NCBI RefSeq assembly: GCF_028689305.1
Contig: NZ_JAQTWM010000013.1
Span: 1-58,249, forward strand
Direction of reading: 5' to 3'
Length of the DNA stretch: 58,249 bases
Source of the DNA: Rhodoferax sp.
Lineage (GTDB): Bacteria; Pseudomonadota; Gammaproteobacteria; Burkholderiales; Burkholderiaceae_C
A program made the position numbers and the translations under genes. This document shows positions 26,201 through 34,432 of the stretch, one piece after another (positions within the stretch are counted from its first letter, which is position 1; every line of letters begins with the position of its first letter). The notes below the pieces were generated by a model. It was not told where the DNA came from. It searched no databases and saw only the letters and a list, made by a program, of their open reading frames with translations.

Positions 26201-27185
26201 GTAGCAGGGCCATGACCTCATCAGGATCGTCCATCACGGCGTGCACCAACTCGCAGTACACCACTGTCACCTGCCGCGACTGGGCCGGCTCGCCTGCCGG
26301 GCCGTGGCGCCGCGGCCTTGTCCCGTGCCACCCCTTAACGGGTGCGCCAAGACGAATCTGCTCAGCCAATTGCCGGGTTTCCTCGCTGGGCAGCACACCC
26401 AGTTCCTGCTTCAGCAAGCTGCAGCAACATGCATACTGACTCAGCGCTGCACCGCTGTGCCCCATTGACGCGTAATCACGCATGACCCGGCGGTGGCCCT
26501 CTTCGTCCCAGGGCGCCAATTCGGTGTACCTCAAGGCCGCCTGCAAAACCTTGTGCTGCTGCCCCATGGGCCCATAACGCGTGTAGAGCTGATCGAGCAA
26601 AGTCAAGGCCTGCCGATGCAGGATTTCCCGCTGGCGCTGGAGCCAGTCATTCAACTCCGGGCAGTCCGGGATGAACAGGCCGGCCAGGAACTCCCCCCGA
26701 TAGAGCGCCATGCGCTGCTCCAGCCGATGGAGCTCAGCTGCCGGCGTAGCCGCTGATGCCGCATCGGTTCCCAGGAAATCCATCACATCCACATGGTGGG
26801 CCAGGGAGGCCGGAAAGCGCAGTGCTTTCGGGGAGCGGTCAACCGAGCTGGCCGCCGACTTGCCGCCTGTGTCTGCTGCACCAAGCTCGGCCAACGCGGC
26901 ACGCAGGTCAAACAGGCAACGCCGCAGATTGCCCCGTGCCGTCGTTGCCGGGACCGTTGGCCAGAACAACTTCGCCAAATGTTCACGGCGTTGTTCCTGC
27001 GGCTGCATCACCAGATAGGCCAACAACACGCGCAATTTGTCATAAGAAAATTTCCGCAGCGCCACCCCCCCGACACTGACAGAGAAGCCTCCAAAAAATC
27101 TCACTTGCAACAACTGTTGTTGTGGCGCTGCCTTCTCGGCTGCTTTGGCATTCATGTCGTTGTCATGCGGGAACGAGCGCCCCAT
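23274..27185 (-). CDS. Giant SARP-BTAD-cyclase-like-AAA-TPR regulator, paralogue 2
   Basis: 1303 aa, the last gene of a four-gene operon. Domain order: OmpR/SARP-type winged helix (25-105, 'LLQVRFFGGFSVSVGG', 'KLRVLLAYLV'); BTAD (about 130-280); class III nucleotide-cyclase homology domain (303-445); AAA ATPase with Walker A EGEAGIGKS (511-519) and Walker B VLFLVEDLHW (638-647); helical TPR-like repeats to the end. There is no C-terminal LuxR helix-turn-helix, so it is not a classical LAL regulator. The cyclase domain has Glu312 where the first metal Asp belongs and GGG (351-353) where 'GDG' belongs, so it should not make a cyclic nucleotide. The start overlaps the upstream gene by 23 bp; a later ATG at 27155 is an alternative. 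Confidence 0.85.
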   Translation of the reverse strand: MGRSFPHDNDMNAKAAEKAAPQQQLLQVRFFGGFSVSVGGVALRKFSYDKLRVLLAYLVMQPQEQRREHLAKLFWPTVPATTARGNLRRCLFDLRAALAELGAADTGGKSAASSVDRSPKALRFPASLAHHVDVMDFLGTDAASAATPAAELHRLEQRMALYRGEFLAGLFIPDCPELNDWLQRQREILHRQALTLLDQLYTRYGPMGQQHKVLQAALRYTELAPWDEEGHRRVMRDYASMGHSGAALSQYACCCSLLKQELGVLPSEETRQLAEQIRLGAPVKGWHGTRPRRHGPAGEPAQSRQVTVVYCELVHAVMDDPDEVMALLRAPQARCVEIMAQFSGHVVQAHGGGLLAYFGYPQAHEEVAHRAVLAALALTGEAAPGVGIRAGVHTGLIMTGRDSSMPDTSGRTTRIAMALSHRPAQHPVVISQDTHHLVAGYFDCHSLGAQTLPGGGHEQDIFEVVRENGVRTRLDAAAQLTPLIGRKAEIMELVGLWQASTQGACHVVLLEGEAGIGKSRLLHTLKQRLADQPHVVCELRCFPEFSQSPFHPLLVMLERLLDFVPGDSAAVRSGKLVAYLETRFPASVATAVPLLTGLFSLPLDQRYALLGSSPSKQKEQINRMLMEMVHALAVQRPVLFLVEDLHWMDPSTLEWLTLFIEQKGSQAILAILTARPDFDPPWPSSLERTLVLAPLGVDEMMRMMAALRPDMPVVTRRRIVGRADGVPLFVEEMAKMASSGNPASIPATLHDLLASRIDSLGDAKTTAQLAATIGRQFNLAVLTHIAATAPNELARSLRTLEEAGLIVRVDGASCQFRHALIQEAAYQSQTRLVRQASHQRIAQTLLSHFPDVIAVQPELLARHLSAGGDTRQAVDYWLKAGQRAVLSSAHLEALDHLNTGLQLLLALPPSAERDRLVLTTRTRLGAILIAVQGYGSVEAGAEYTQATQLAEALGERSGLFRATWGLWLGASSCAGHGHALQLAKKLLQLAQRDQDPLHLQKAHYAMGNSLLWTGRLSQARRHQEQGMALYQTAHHDIMVRELGENICVSTGSQLTWVLWLQGFPDQARVVGEKTLALAREVNHPYSQCYACAHVMVLQRWLRQIGTTRQMAEDTMVQAHQHGFPLWLLTGTAFQGWAVTMQGQGHGVAQLQSGVATVRAAMGGVEAFFLVPLLEAQMRLGQWQEALSTATTALAVAQARDDRFQESEILRLQGECLLGQWLPDVAAAEACFGQALTICQQQGAKSLELRVATSLGRLWLSQGKQAQAQQLLGAVSCWFTEGLDTPDYQDAQCLWRRCRSEVVR

Positions 27186-30100
27186 TCAAAACGCGCAGCA
27201 ATTCCAGCGCCGCCTGAAAGTCACGCGTGTCTCGGCCCTGCGCAAACCAGCGGCAAACCTCTTCCAGCAAATGCCGCGCCTGGGCAGACTGGCCTTGTGA
27301 TTGCCAAAGACGCGCCAGGCTGATCGCAGCACGCAACTCCAAAGATCTGGCCTGTTGTCGGCGGCTGACCGCCAGCGCCTGGGCAAAGCAGGCTTCGGCC
27401 TGGGCGACGCTGGCGGTGGACAGCCCGAGCAAACACACGCCCTGGAGCCGGTACAACTCAGCGGTGAAATGGCCATCACCACAACGCTGCGCGTCCGCCT
27501 GGGTCTGCACCAACAGGCAGTGCGCCTCTTCGTACCGGCGCAAATGCACATAGGCCTCCACCAGGGGGACCAAAAATGCCACCGAGATGCCCCCCATCGC
27601 CTGCCGCATTCGGCTCACACTTGACTGGAGTTCGGCAATACCTTCGTCGTGCTGCCCGTGCATCACCATGGCCCAGCCGTGCGACATTTCACCCACCGTC
27701 AACCAGACCGAAAGACCATGCTGGCGCGCCAGGGAAATCGTTTCGGCAGACAGGGACAACGCTTGAGCAGACAGGCCCATCCAGCGATAGAGTGCCAGCG
27801 CAAAACTCATGGCTGAGGCCAGCGTCTGCGGACGGTCTGAGCACGCTCGCGCCTGGTTCAGCATGCGATCACACACCGCCAGCGCCTGATCCGCAAACCC
27901 AAGCAAATACAACGCCCACGACATGTAGGCCATGGGCCCGGACTGATCCTGATTAAATCGCGCCAGCAACTCCTGGCTGTGCTCTGGCTGATACAGCGCC
28001 AGCGCCTGCCTGGCATGGGTACAGGTGGTTTCAAAGTCACCCAGCCAGTAAGCCGCATTGGCCACGACATAGTGCGCCGCCTGCAGTCTCAGGGGATCAC
28101 CATGTGCCATGCCCAACAACTGCCTGGCTGACTTCAGCACCTCACGCTTGTGTGAGCCCACAACGGTCAGGGTGTTGATCACCAGCGCCCATCTCGCCTG
28201 AAACAGTTCCGGGCTGTCCCCCACCTGGTCACACAACACCGAAATGCGTGCATTCGCCTGTGACGCCTCCAGCGAGCCATACCCTTTTGCGCTGTAGAGC
28301 ACCGGGCACAGGTTGACCAGAATTCTGAATTCGGACTGATCCCGGTTCAAACCGGTCGGCAGCGCCTCCACCAGCTTCAGGGCGGCATGCAAATGGCCGA
28401 TGGCCTCCTGATTGGACGAGCGCTGAGCGGCATGGCGAGCAGCCGTCATCCAGCAGTCCATGGCAGGACAGATTTCCCCAGCCGCGGACAAGTGTTGTGC
28501 CAGAAGTTCTGGCTGCTGCGCAATGAATTCCTGGAAATCGCTTTGCAGCACCTGCGCGATCCGTCGGTGTGCGGCCTGCCGATCTGGTGTTGATTGGGAT
28601 TGATAAGCGGCCTCCTGAATCAACGCGTGTTTGAATTGGCCTGTGGTGTCACTCACGTTCAAAATCAGGCCAGCATCACGCAAAGCGTCCAGTTGGGTTA
28701 CCAATTCGCCGGCACTGGAGGGGTGGATTTTCCGCAGCAAAGCCAAGTCGAACTCGCGCCCCAGCGTGGCTGCCAGCTGGGCGGCGTGTCTGGCCGAACC
28801 CAGCATGTCCATGCGCGCGGCCAGCAAATCCTGCAGTGTGGCCGGTATCCCCGCCGGGTTGCCAGACGCAGCGATTTTGGTCATCTCCTCAACATACAAC
28901 GGCACCCCGTCGGCGCGTTCCACAATGCCATGAACCGCTTCCGGCATCATGTCGGCACGGATGGCGGCGACCATGGAGGTCACCTCGTTTTTTGTCAACG
29001 GACGCAAGTCCAAGGCCTTCATCAAGGCGGGCGGCCAGGGTGCGATGAATTCAGGCCGGGCCGTCAGCACCACCAAAACCGGGCTTTTGGCCGTCTGGCG
29101 AATCAACCGCGTCAACAGTTCCAATGTGGAAGGGTCGATCCAGTGCAGGTCTTCCACCACCAGCAACGTGGCTTGCCGTGTTGTCAGGCTGCTCAACAAT
29201 GCCAGAAGAACCGCCAGTATCTGCTCCTGCTGTTGGGGCGCCGCAAGCACAGGTGCCGCACTGGGCGCCAGCGGCAGGGAAAACCATTGCGCCAGCAGCC
29301 CGACCATGTCGAGGCCCGGCGTCCAGTCGTGCCTGGCCAGAGACGCCTGAAGTTTGTCAAATTTGGCCTTGGGCGTGTCCCCCGTGGCAAAACCCAAGGT
29401 CCCCTCCAGCATCACCAGGAGTGGGTGAAACGGCGACTGGGCATACTCCGGGAAGCAACGCCATTCACACAGTGCAAAAGCTGACCCCGCCAGTCGCGCT
29501 TTCAGAGCATGCAGCAAACGCGATTTACCCATGCCCGCCTCGGCTTGTAGCATCACCACCTGGCGTTCACCCCGCATCCCCTGGCGCCACCACGACAACA
29601 GCTGTGCCATTTCCGCCTCACGCCCGATCAAAGGTGTGAGCTGCGCTGCGGCATCCAGCCGGTGCTGCGCGCCACTTCTCCCGAACACACGCACCGCTTC
29701 ACCACCGTCACACGGCAGCGGTTCATCTGCGGCAGCACAATCAAAATACCCTGCCACGATGTGATGCGTCGCCCGGCTGATCAGCACCTCCCGGGGCGCC
29801 GCCTGTTGGCACAGGCCCATGGCCACCTTCGTGGTCTGACCCGAGGTGTCGGGCATGACCGAAGACCCGCCGGTCACCACCAGACCGGTGTGAATGCCCA
29901 CCCGCAGGTCAACACCGCAGCACACCTCATCCACCACGGCCAAAGCCGCCTGCACAGCCTGGCGGGCAGCATCCTCGCGGGCGCAGGGGAAACCGAAATA
30001 GGCCAACAAACCACCCCCGTGGGTTTGTACGACATGCCCTGAAAACTGCCGCAGAATATCCACGCAACGCGCCTGCCGGGGACCGAGCGCCGCCACCATC

Positions 30101-30999
30101 TCCTCCAGATCCTCGACACCCGCCAGGCCCAATTCGCAACACAACACGGTCACCTGGCGGCGCTGCGGCAACAGCGGCTCCCCAATGGACCATCCTTCCT
30201 CCCACACCGTGCCTGGAGGCATCGTCAACAAGGTGCCGCCGCGAATCTGCTCTGCCAGTTGCCTGGTTCTTTCCTCAGGTTGCGCACCCAGCAGACTCTT
30301 CAGCTGGCTGCTGCAAAGCTCATACTGACGCAGGGCCGCGCCACTTTGACCGCTCAAGGTATACAAACGCATGGCCCGGCGCTGGGCCGTCTCGTCACAC
30401 GGCTCCAGCTCGGCATAACGCAAGGCAAATGGCAAAGCCTGACGGTAGCGGCCGCGTTGCTCATACCAACTGCTCAGCTTTTCCAGCAAAAACAAGGCGC
30501 GACGATGCAAGGCAGCGCGCTGTTTTTGCAGCCAGTCCTGAAAACCGGGACAGTCAGGCAAGGACATGCCGGCCAGGAACTGGCCCCGATAAAGGGCCAG
30601 GATGCGTTCCTCATGCTCAATCGCAAGGACACTGTCTGGCGCATGGGGGGCGTCTGCGACAAAATCCATCACATCCACAGACCCTTTTGCGATGAACTGC
30701 AAGCTCACTTTGCTGGCTGAAAGCACGGCCGCCCCGCAAGGACGCTCAAGCGCCTGACGCAAATCGGTCAGGGTTCGGCGCAAGTTGCCACGCGCAGTGG
30801 TGGCATCGCTGCCGCACCACAACAAGCCGGCCAATACTTCCCGTTTGTGATGTTGCTCCCGTCCCATGACCAGGTAGGCCAACAAGGCGCGCATCTTCTG
30901 ATAAGACAAGCCGGTGACTGGATGGCCATTGAGCCGTGCCTCAAACCCGCCCAAAAAAAACCACTGGAAGTCAGGGCCTGGAGAAGACCATGCGGTCAT
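27163..30999 (-). CDS. Giant SARP-BTAD-cyclase-like-AAA-TPR regulator, paralogue 1
   Basis: 1278 aa and clearly a tandem paralogue of the next gene along its whole length. Winged helix at 11-85 ('FFLGGFEARLNG', 'MRALLAYLVMG'), BTAD to about 255, cyclase-like domain 281-425, AAA ATPase with Walker A AEAGMGKS (486-493) and Walker B 'LLVVEDLHWID', TPR-like helices to the end. The cyclase domain has the same two losses: Glu289 for Asp, and GGG at 328-330 for GDG. The ATG at 30999 lies three bases after the kinase stop, so translation is probably coupled. By analogy with SARP/AfsR proteins I infer an ATP-dependent transcription activator whose cyclase-like domain senses a ligand. The target genes are unknown. 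Confidence 0.85.
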   Translation of the reverse strand: MTAWSSPGPDFQWFFLGGFEARLNGHPVTGLSYQKMRALLAYLVMGREQHHKREVLAGLLWCGSDATTARGNLRRTLTDLRQALERPCGAAVLSASKVSLQFIAKGSVDVMDFVADAPHAPDSVLAIEHEERILALYRGQFLAGMSLPDCPGFQDWLQKQRAALHRRALFLLEKLSSWYEQRGRYRQALPFALRYAELEPCDETAQRRAMRLYTLSGQSGAALRQYELCSSQLKSLLGAQPEERTRQLAEQIRGGTLLTMPPGTVWEEGWSIGEPLLPQRRQVTVLCCELGLAGVEDLEEMVAALGPRQARCVDILRQFSGHVVQTHGGGLLAYFGFPCAREDAARQAVQAALAVVDEVCCGVDLRVGIHTGLVVTGGSSVMPDTSGQTTKVAMGLCQQAAPREVLISRATHHIVAGYFDCAAADEPLPCDGGEAVRVFGRSGAQHRLDAAAQLTPLIGREAEMAQLLSWWRQGMRGERQVVMLQAEAGMGKSRLLHALKARLAGSAFALCEWRCFPEYAQSPFHPLLVMLEGTLGFATGDTPKAKFDKLQASLARHDWTPGLDMVGLLAQWFSLPLAPSAAPVLAAPQQQEQILAVLLALLSSLTTRQATLLVVEDLHWIDPSTLELLTRLIRQTAKSPVLVVLTARPEFIAPWPPALMKALDLRPLTKNEVTSMVAAIRADMMPEAVHGIVERADGVPLYVEEMTKIAASGNPAGIPATLQDLLAARMDMLGSARHAAQLAATLGREFDLALLRKIHPSSAGELVTQLDALRDAGLILNVSDTTGQFKHALIQEAAYQSQSTPDRQAAHRRIAQVLQSDFQEFIAQQPELLAQHLSAAGEICPAMDCWMTAARHAAQRSSNQEAIGHLHAALKLVEALPTGLNRDQSEFRILVNLCPVLYSAKGYGSLEASQANARISVLCDQVGDSPELFQARWALVINTLTVVGSHKREVLKSARQLLGMAHGDPLRLQAAHYVVANAAYWLGDFETTCTHARQALALYQPEHSQELLARFNQDQSGPMAYMSWALYLLGFADQALAVCDRMLNQARACSDRPQTLASAMSFALALYRWMGLSAQALSLSAETISLARQHGLSVWLTVGEMSHGWAMVMHGQHDEGIAELQSSVSRMRQAMGGISVAFLVPLVEAYVHLRRYEEAHCLLVQTQADAQRCGDGHFTAELYRLQGVCLLGLSTASVAQAEACFAQALAVSRRQQARSLELRAAISLARLWQSQGQSAQARHLLEEVCRWFAQGRDTRDFQAALELLRVLNGALVPA

Positions 31000-31002
31000 G
31001 GC

Positions 31003-32760
31003 CTAGACCAGCGCCGTCTGGCAGCCCGACATGACCCGCTGCAGGGCGGCGCGCAATTCATCGGGTTGCAAGGGCTTGTGCAACACGGGAAAGCCGCCTT
31101 CACGGATTTCAAGAATCCGGTCCGGTGCGGTGTCCCCGGTCACCAGCAAGGCAGGCACATCCACACAAAACTCCATGCGCACCTTGTCAATGGCGTCCAG
31201 CCCGTTTTCCGTGCCGCGTAACCGGTAATCACACACCAGGACATCGGGCGGCGTGGGGTAGGCCGCCAATTGCTCCACCGCATCGTCCCCGGTAGCTGCT
31301 GTCACCACCACACAACCCCACTGTCTGAGCAACATGCCAATGGCGGCGCGAATCGCTGCCTCATCATCAATCACCACAATCAGTCGCCCGACCAGGCTGC
31401 CCGCGCCAACTTCGGGTTTGTCAGCCGGCTCCGGCGCGTGCTCAAACGTGTCTTCACATTCAAAATCCACGGCAAACATCGAGCCCCGCCCGGGCTCGGA
31501 CTGCAGGTGAATCGGCGCACCCAGCAGGTTGGACACCCGGTTGACAATGGCCAGCCCCAGACCCAGCCCCTTGGTGCGGTCACGCTCGGGGTTGGACAAC
31601 TGGAAATACTCCTCAAACACGGCTTGCTGTTTGTCCTGCGGAATACCGGTCCCGGTGTCAAAAACGGCCAACCGCAACAGCTGGCCGCGCCGGCGGCAAG
31701 CGACCAGAATTTTGCCCTGGTGGGTGTAGCGCACCGCGTTGGATACCAGATTACGCACGATGCGCTCGGCCAACGCCGGGTCCGTGCGGATGAACCGACT
31801 TGACTTGACCACCCGCAAATCCAGCCCTTTTTCCCTGGCCGGGGGTTCGAACTCCACCCGGATGCGCTCCAGCAGCTGGCTGACCGGAAAGATGGTCAGG
31901 TTCGGTGTCACGGCACCAGCATCCAGACGCGACATGTCCAGCAACACGCTGAACATGTCGTCCATGGCCACGGCGCACTGCCGGGCGTAAGACAACAACA
32001 GCTGCGCCTCCGAAGACAGCTCGACATTCTCCATGGCACCGTGGTACAGGTTCAGGGCGTGCATGGGCTGGCGCAAATCATGGCTGGCCGCTGCCAGAAA
32101 ACGCGACTTGGCCAGGTTGGCGTTTTCCGCCGCTTCTTTCTGCAAAGTCAACTCACGCACCAGGTCCAGGTTCTGGAAACGCAACAGCAGAGAGTCAATA
32201 TAACTGCGGTTGAACCGTTGGCCGGACCACAACATGAACAGCAGATACAGAAAGGTGGCCACGCCCATCCCGCCGTGCAGCATCGTTCCCTGCCCCATCA
32301 ATGCCGCAATGGTGAGTGTCATCAACACCAGGAAAAAGCCACGAAAAGACGGGAAATAGGCCCCCAGGCTGAACATGCCCCCCACCGTCAGGATGGCCAT
32401 CCCGGCCAGCATCGCAAACTGGTACGTTGGCACCCCGGCAGAAATCACCACCGCCGACATGACACCCCAAAGCAGGCCCAGCAAAATGTTGCCAATCACA
32501 TTCCAATGAAACCATTGGCGCATCAACCTGGGGTCACCCAGACTCGCACGCGGATAACGCCGACGCAAGCCGAAGGTCCAGGCCATGTTGCCGACAAACA
32601 GCAACAGCCATACCGACAGAAAGAGCTGCAGTGCCCCCAGCCCGAGGAACACAATCACAAAGGCACACAAGGCACCACCAAAATTGCCCCATAACACCAA
32701 AGGGCTGCCATCATGCAGGTTACGCGCCTGTTCGAGCCGGACCGCCTCGTCTCTACTCAT
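31003..32760 (-). CDS. Hybrid sensor histidine kinase with C-terminal receiver
   Basis: 585 aa. Five to six membrane helices fill residues about 25-180. The HisKA domain carries the phosphorylated His227 in 'AAASHDLRQP'. The ATPase domain has N341 ('NLVSNAVRYT'), DTGTGIP (368-374) and the G-box GLGLGLAIV. A receiver domain follows from about 460 with acceptor Asp511 ('LVCDYRLR') and 'LHKPLQPDEL'. The 'SHDLRQPMHALNLY' form is typical of kinases paired with NarL-type regulators in Burkholderiales. GGGGA precedes the ATG at 32760. Gene order (regulator, kinase, two SARP-type activators) suggests one signalling unit. No extracellular sensor domain is obvious, so the membrane helices themselves may sense the signal. 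Confidence 0.9.
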   Translation of the reverse strand: MSRDEAVRLEQARNLHDGSPLVLWGNFGGALCAFVIVFLGLGALQLFLSVWLLLFVGNMAWTFGLRRRYPRASLGDPRLMRQWFHWNVIGNILLGLLWGVMSAVVISAGVPTYQFAMLAGMAILTVGGMFSLGAYFPSFRGFFLVLMTLTIAALMGQGTMLHGGMGVATFLYLLFMLWSGQRFNRSYIDSLLLRFQNLDLVRELTLQKEAAENANLAKSRFLAAASHDLRQPMHALNLYHGAMENVELSSEAQLLLSYARQCAVAMDDMFSVLLDMSRLDAGAVTPNLTIFPVSQLLERIRVEFEPPAREKGLDLRVVKSSRFIRTDPALAERIVRNLVSNAVRYTHQGKILVACRRRGQLLRLAVFDTGTGIPQDKQQAVFEEYFQLSNPERDRTKGLGLGLAIVNRVSNLLGAPIHLQSEPGRGSMFAVDFECEDTFEHAPEPADKPEVGAGSLVGRLIVVIDDEAAIRAAIGMLLRQWGCVVVTAATGDDAVEQLAAYPTPPDVLVCDYRLRGTENGLDAIDKVRMEFCVDVPALLVTGDTAPDRILEIREGGFPVLHKPLQPDELRAALQRVMSGCQTALV

Positions 32761-32795
32761 CAGATTCCCCGATGTCTTGATGGCACATCGCCCGC

Positions 32796-33416
32796 TCAGG
32801 CCAGCAACTTCAAATTGCGGGCCTGCCGGACCGCCTGCAGACGGCTCACCACACCCAGGGCCTGAAACAGCGCCGTGATATGGTTTTTGACCGTCTTCTC
32901 GGACAACCCCAGCTGCAGGGCAATATCCTTGTTGGTCAGGCCCTGGTCAAACATCAGCAAGATGTCAAGCTGGCGTGCGGTGAGCTGGGGCGCTACGGCC
33001 TGAGCCGCCTGGGCGGCCACAGGCGCTGGCAGGCTGGCACTGCTGCCGTGTGCCAGCGCCACCTTCACCGCATTGAGAATGGAGGCGGAAGCCTTGCTCT
33101 TGGGCACAAAGGCGCAGGCCCCCAGGCTGAGCATACGCTCGGGAATCCCATCAAACTCGTTGGCTGAAACCACAATCACCGGTGCCCCACCACTGCGCGT
33201 TTGCAAGGCCTTGATCAAACCGCCGCCATCCGCGTCAGGCAAACCACAATCCAGCAACACCACATCCAATGGCGTGTGAAATTCGGCCTGCTCCAACGCC
33301 TGCGCGGCTGTGGCCGCTTTGAAAATTTCCACACCACCAGGCAAGGAGGACACCAGCATTGCCAGACCATCACGCACCAGCGGATGGTCATCCACGATCA
33401 GAATTTTGTACGGCAC
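32796..33416 (-). CDS. NarL/FixJ-type response regulator
   Basis: 206 aa. The receiver domain has 'ILIVDDHPLVRDGL' and the acceptor Asp56 in 'VVLLDCGLPD'; Lys in 'FVPKSKAS' completes the site. The C-terminal LuxR-type helix-turn-helix is 'LTARQLDILLMFDQGLTNKD', then 'IALQLGLSEKTVKNHITALF'. The start codon is GTG at 33416 with a strong GGGGGAG site seven bases upstream. It is the first gene of the operon and divergent from the exported-protein gene at 33664, so its binding site may lie in the 247-bp gap. Confidence 0.93.
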   Translation of the reverse strand: MPYKILIVDDHPLVRDGLAMLVSSLPGGVEIFKAATAAQALEQAEFHTPLDVVLLDCGLPDADGGGLIKALQTRSGGAPVIVVSANEFDGIPERMLSLGACAFVPKSKASASILNAVKVALAHGSSASLPAPVAAQAAQAVAPQLTARQLDILLMFDQGLTNKDIALQLGLSEKTVKNHITALFQALGVVSRLQAVRQARNLKLLA

Positions 33417-33663
33417 GTTATCTCCCCCGGTATTTGACTTTGCAACCCGCTGTTCCTGAATGGACCTTGAGCATCATGGGTTGCCTCACGTTAACACCAT
33501 CACTCTGAACACTCGCGCAACCGGGACCTTTGTCCCACCAGGGCACAGCGTAGTGCATTGCGAACGTTTGGTGAACGCCTGCGCCATAGCATCCGCCAAC
33601 AATTCCCGTTTTGGGTCGTCTGATCGGCCCACCACACACCCATCTCCACCGCCAATACAAACC

Positions 33664-34242
33664 ATGAAAACTCAGAAGCCATTCCTTTGTGCAGTCCTCC
33701 TGCTCGCCGCCACAGCGGCGCACGACGCCTCCGCACAAGTCATTCTTGGGTTCAGCACAACCACCGTCAGCCCGGTGCCACTGTCGCCCTGGCTGACAGC
33801 GACCATGACTTTGATGCTGGCAGTGATGGGCCTGGTGTTTATCCGCCGGAAAACCGGGCGCGGGTTGTTTCTGTTGACGCTGTCGATGCTGACCGGCGCT
33901 ACCACGCTGCTGCAGACGAACAACGGCTACGCCTATGGCGCCCCCATACTGCAGGCACTGGGCATCAGCGGCCATGAACTGACCGGAACCGATGTGGCGT
34001 GGATGACGCCCGGGCCAGTGTGCGGCCCGATTGGTTATGTCTGGATCAAGAGTGGTGCGGGCACAGCCGCCATTTCCTCGATCAGTTACCGTGCCGGTTA
34101 TTCAGCCCTTGATCCGAGCAGCCCCCCGGCGCCAACCGATGTGGCACTGCCAACCCCGGCAACGCCGGTCTGCAGCATCGGAACCAGCTTGACAGGACCT
34201 GACTCCTGCATCGTCTGGTACCAGAAAGCGGGCCCGTGTTAA
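33664..34242 (+). CDS. Exported protein with internal IPTL-like sorting signal (midcut-by-XrtH type)
   Basis: 192 aa. A signal peptide (MKTQKPFLCAVLLLAATAAH, cleavage near 'ASA-Q') is followed within 15 residues by 'VSPVPLSPWLTATMTLML', a hydrophobic span, and a basic stop 'FIRRKTGRG'. This motif-helix-basic layout is the IPTL-type exosortase recognition signal, which usually sits at the C-terminus. Here a further 120 residues follow, with a second hydrophobic stretch and a cysteine-containing tail (GPVCGPIGYVWIK, 'TPVCSIGTS', 'PDSCIVWY'). I recall this layout as NCBI's 'midcut-by-XrtH' family. No exosortase gene is in the window. It is divergent from the two-component operon and may be its target. 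Confidence 0.68.
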   Translation: MKTQKPFLCAVLLLAATAAHDASAQVILGFSTTTVSPVPLSPWLTATMTLMLAVMGLVFIRRKTGRGLFLLTLSMLTGATTLLQTNNGYAYGAPILQALGISGHELTGTDVAWMTPGPVCGPIGYVWIKSGAGTAAISSISYRAGYSALDPSSPPAPTDVALPTPATPVCSIGTSLTGPDSCIVWYQKAGPC

Positions 34243-34244
34243 TG

Positions 34245-34308
34245 GCATTTTTGCCACATAGCCCGCGTACACAAACAATATATAGCTATTGAATTTATAG
34301 CAATCACC
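34245..34308 (-). repeat. Interspersed repeat, copy 10
   Basis: On the minus strand: ATTGCTATAAATTCAATAGC stem, spacer, then GTACGCGGGCTATGTGGC. It follows the stop of the exported-protein gene directly. Confidence 0.6.
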
Positions 34309-34347
34309 AACCAGAGACTGACCAGGCTGGGTGAATAGGCTGCGGCC

Positions 34348-34378
34348 TTGACCCTGACCTTACGTCAGGGTTGATACT
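34348..34378 (+). promoter_or_regulatory. MerR-type promoter/operator for the regulator gene
   Basis: -35 element TTGACC (34348-34353) and -10 element GATACT (34373-34378) are separated by 19 bp, the overlong spacing typical of MerR-activated promoters. The spacer is filled by a dyad: ACCCTGAC (34351-34358), 5 nt, GTCAGGGT (34364-34371), perfect over 8 bp. A second, near-identical arrangement lies at 35458. Confidence 0.75.
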
Positions 34379-34432
34379 GTGACCTCCGGTGGCGCCACGG
34401 TGGCCTGCCCCATCACGTCAAGGAGCCCTGTC

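Noticed and set aside
25800-30165. Active adenylate or guanylate cyclases
   Set aside because: Both metal-binding aspartates are replaced (Asp to Glu, Asp to Gly) in both paralogues.
23274-30999. Classical LAL/MalT-type LuxR regulators
   Set aside because: Size, AAA domain and TPR fit, but neither protein has a C-terminal LuxR helix-turn-helix. The DNA-binding domain is an N-terminal SARP-type winged helix.
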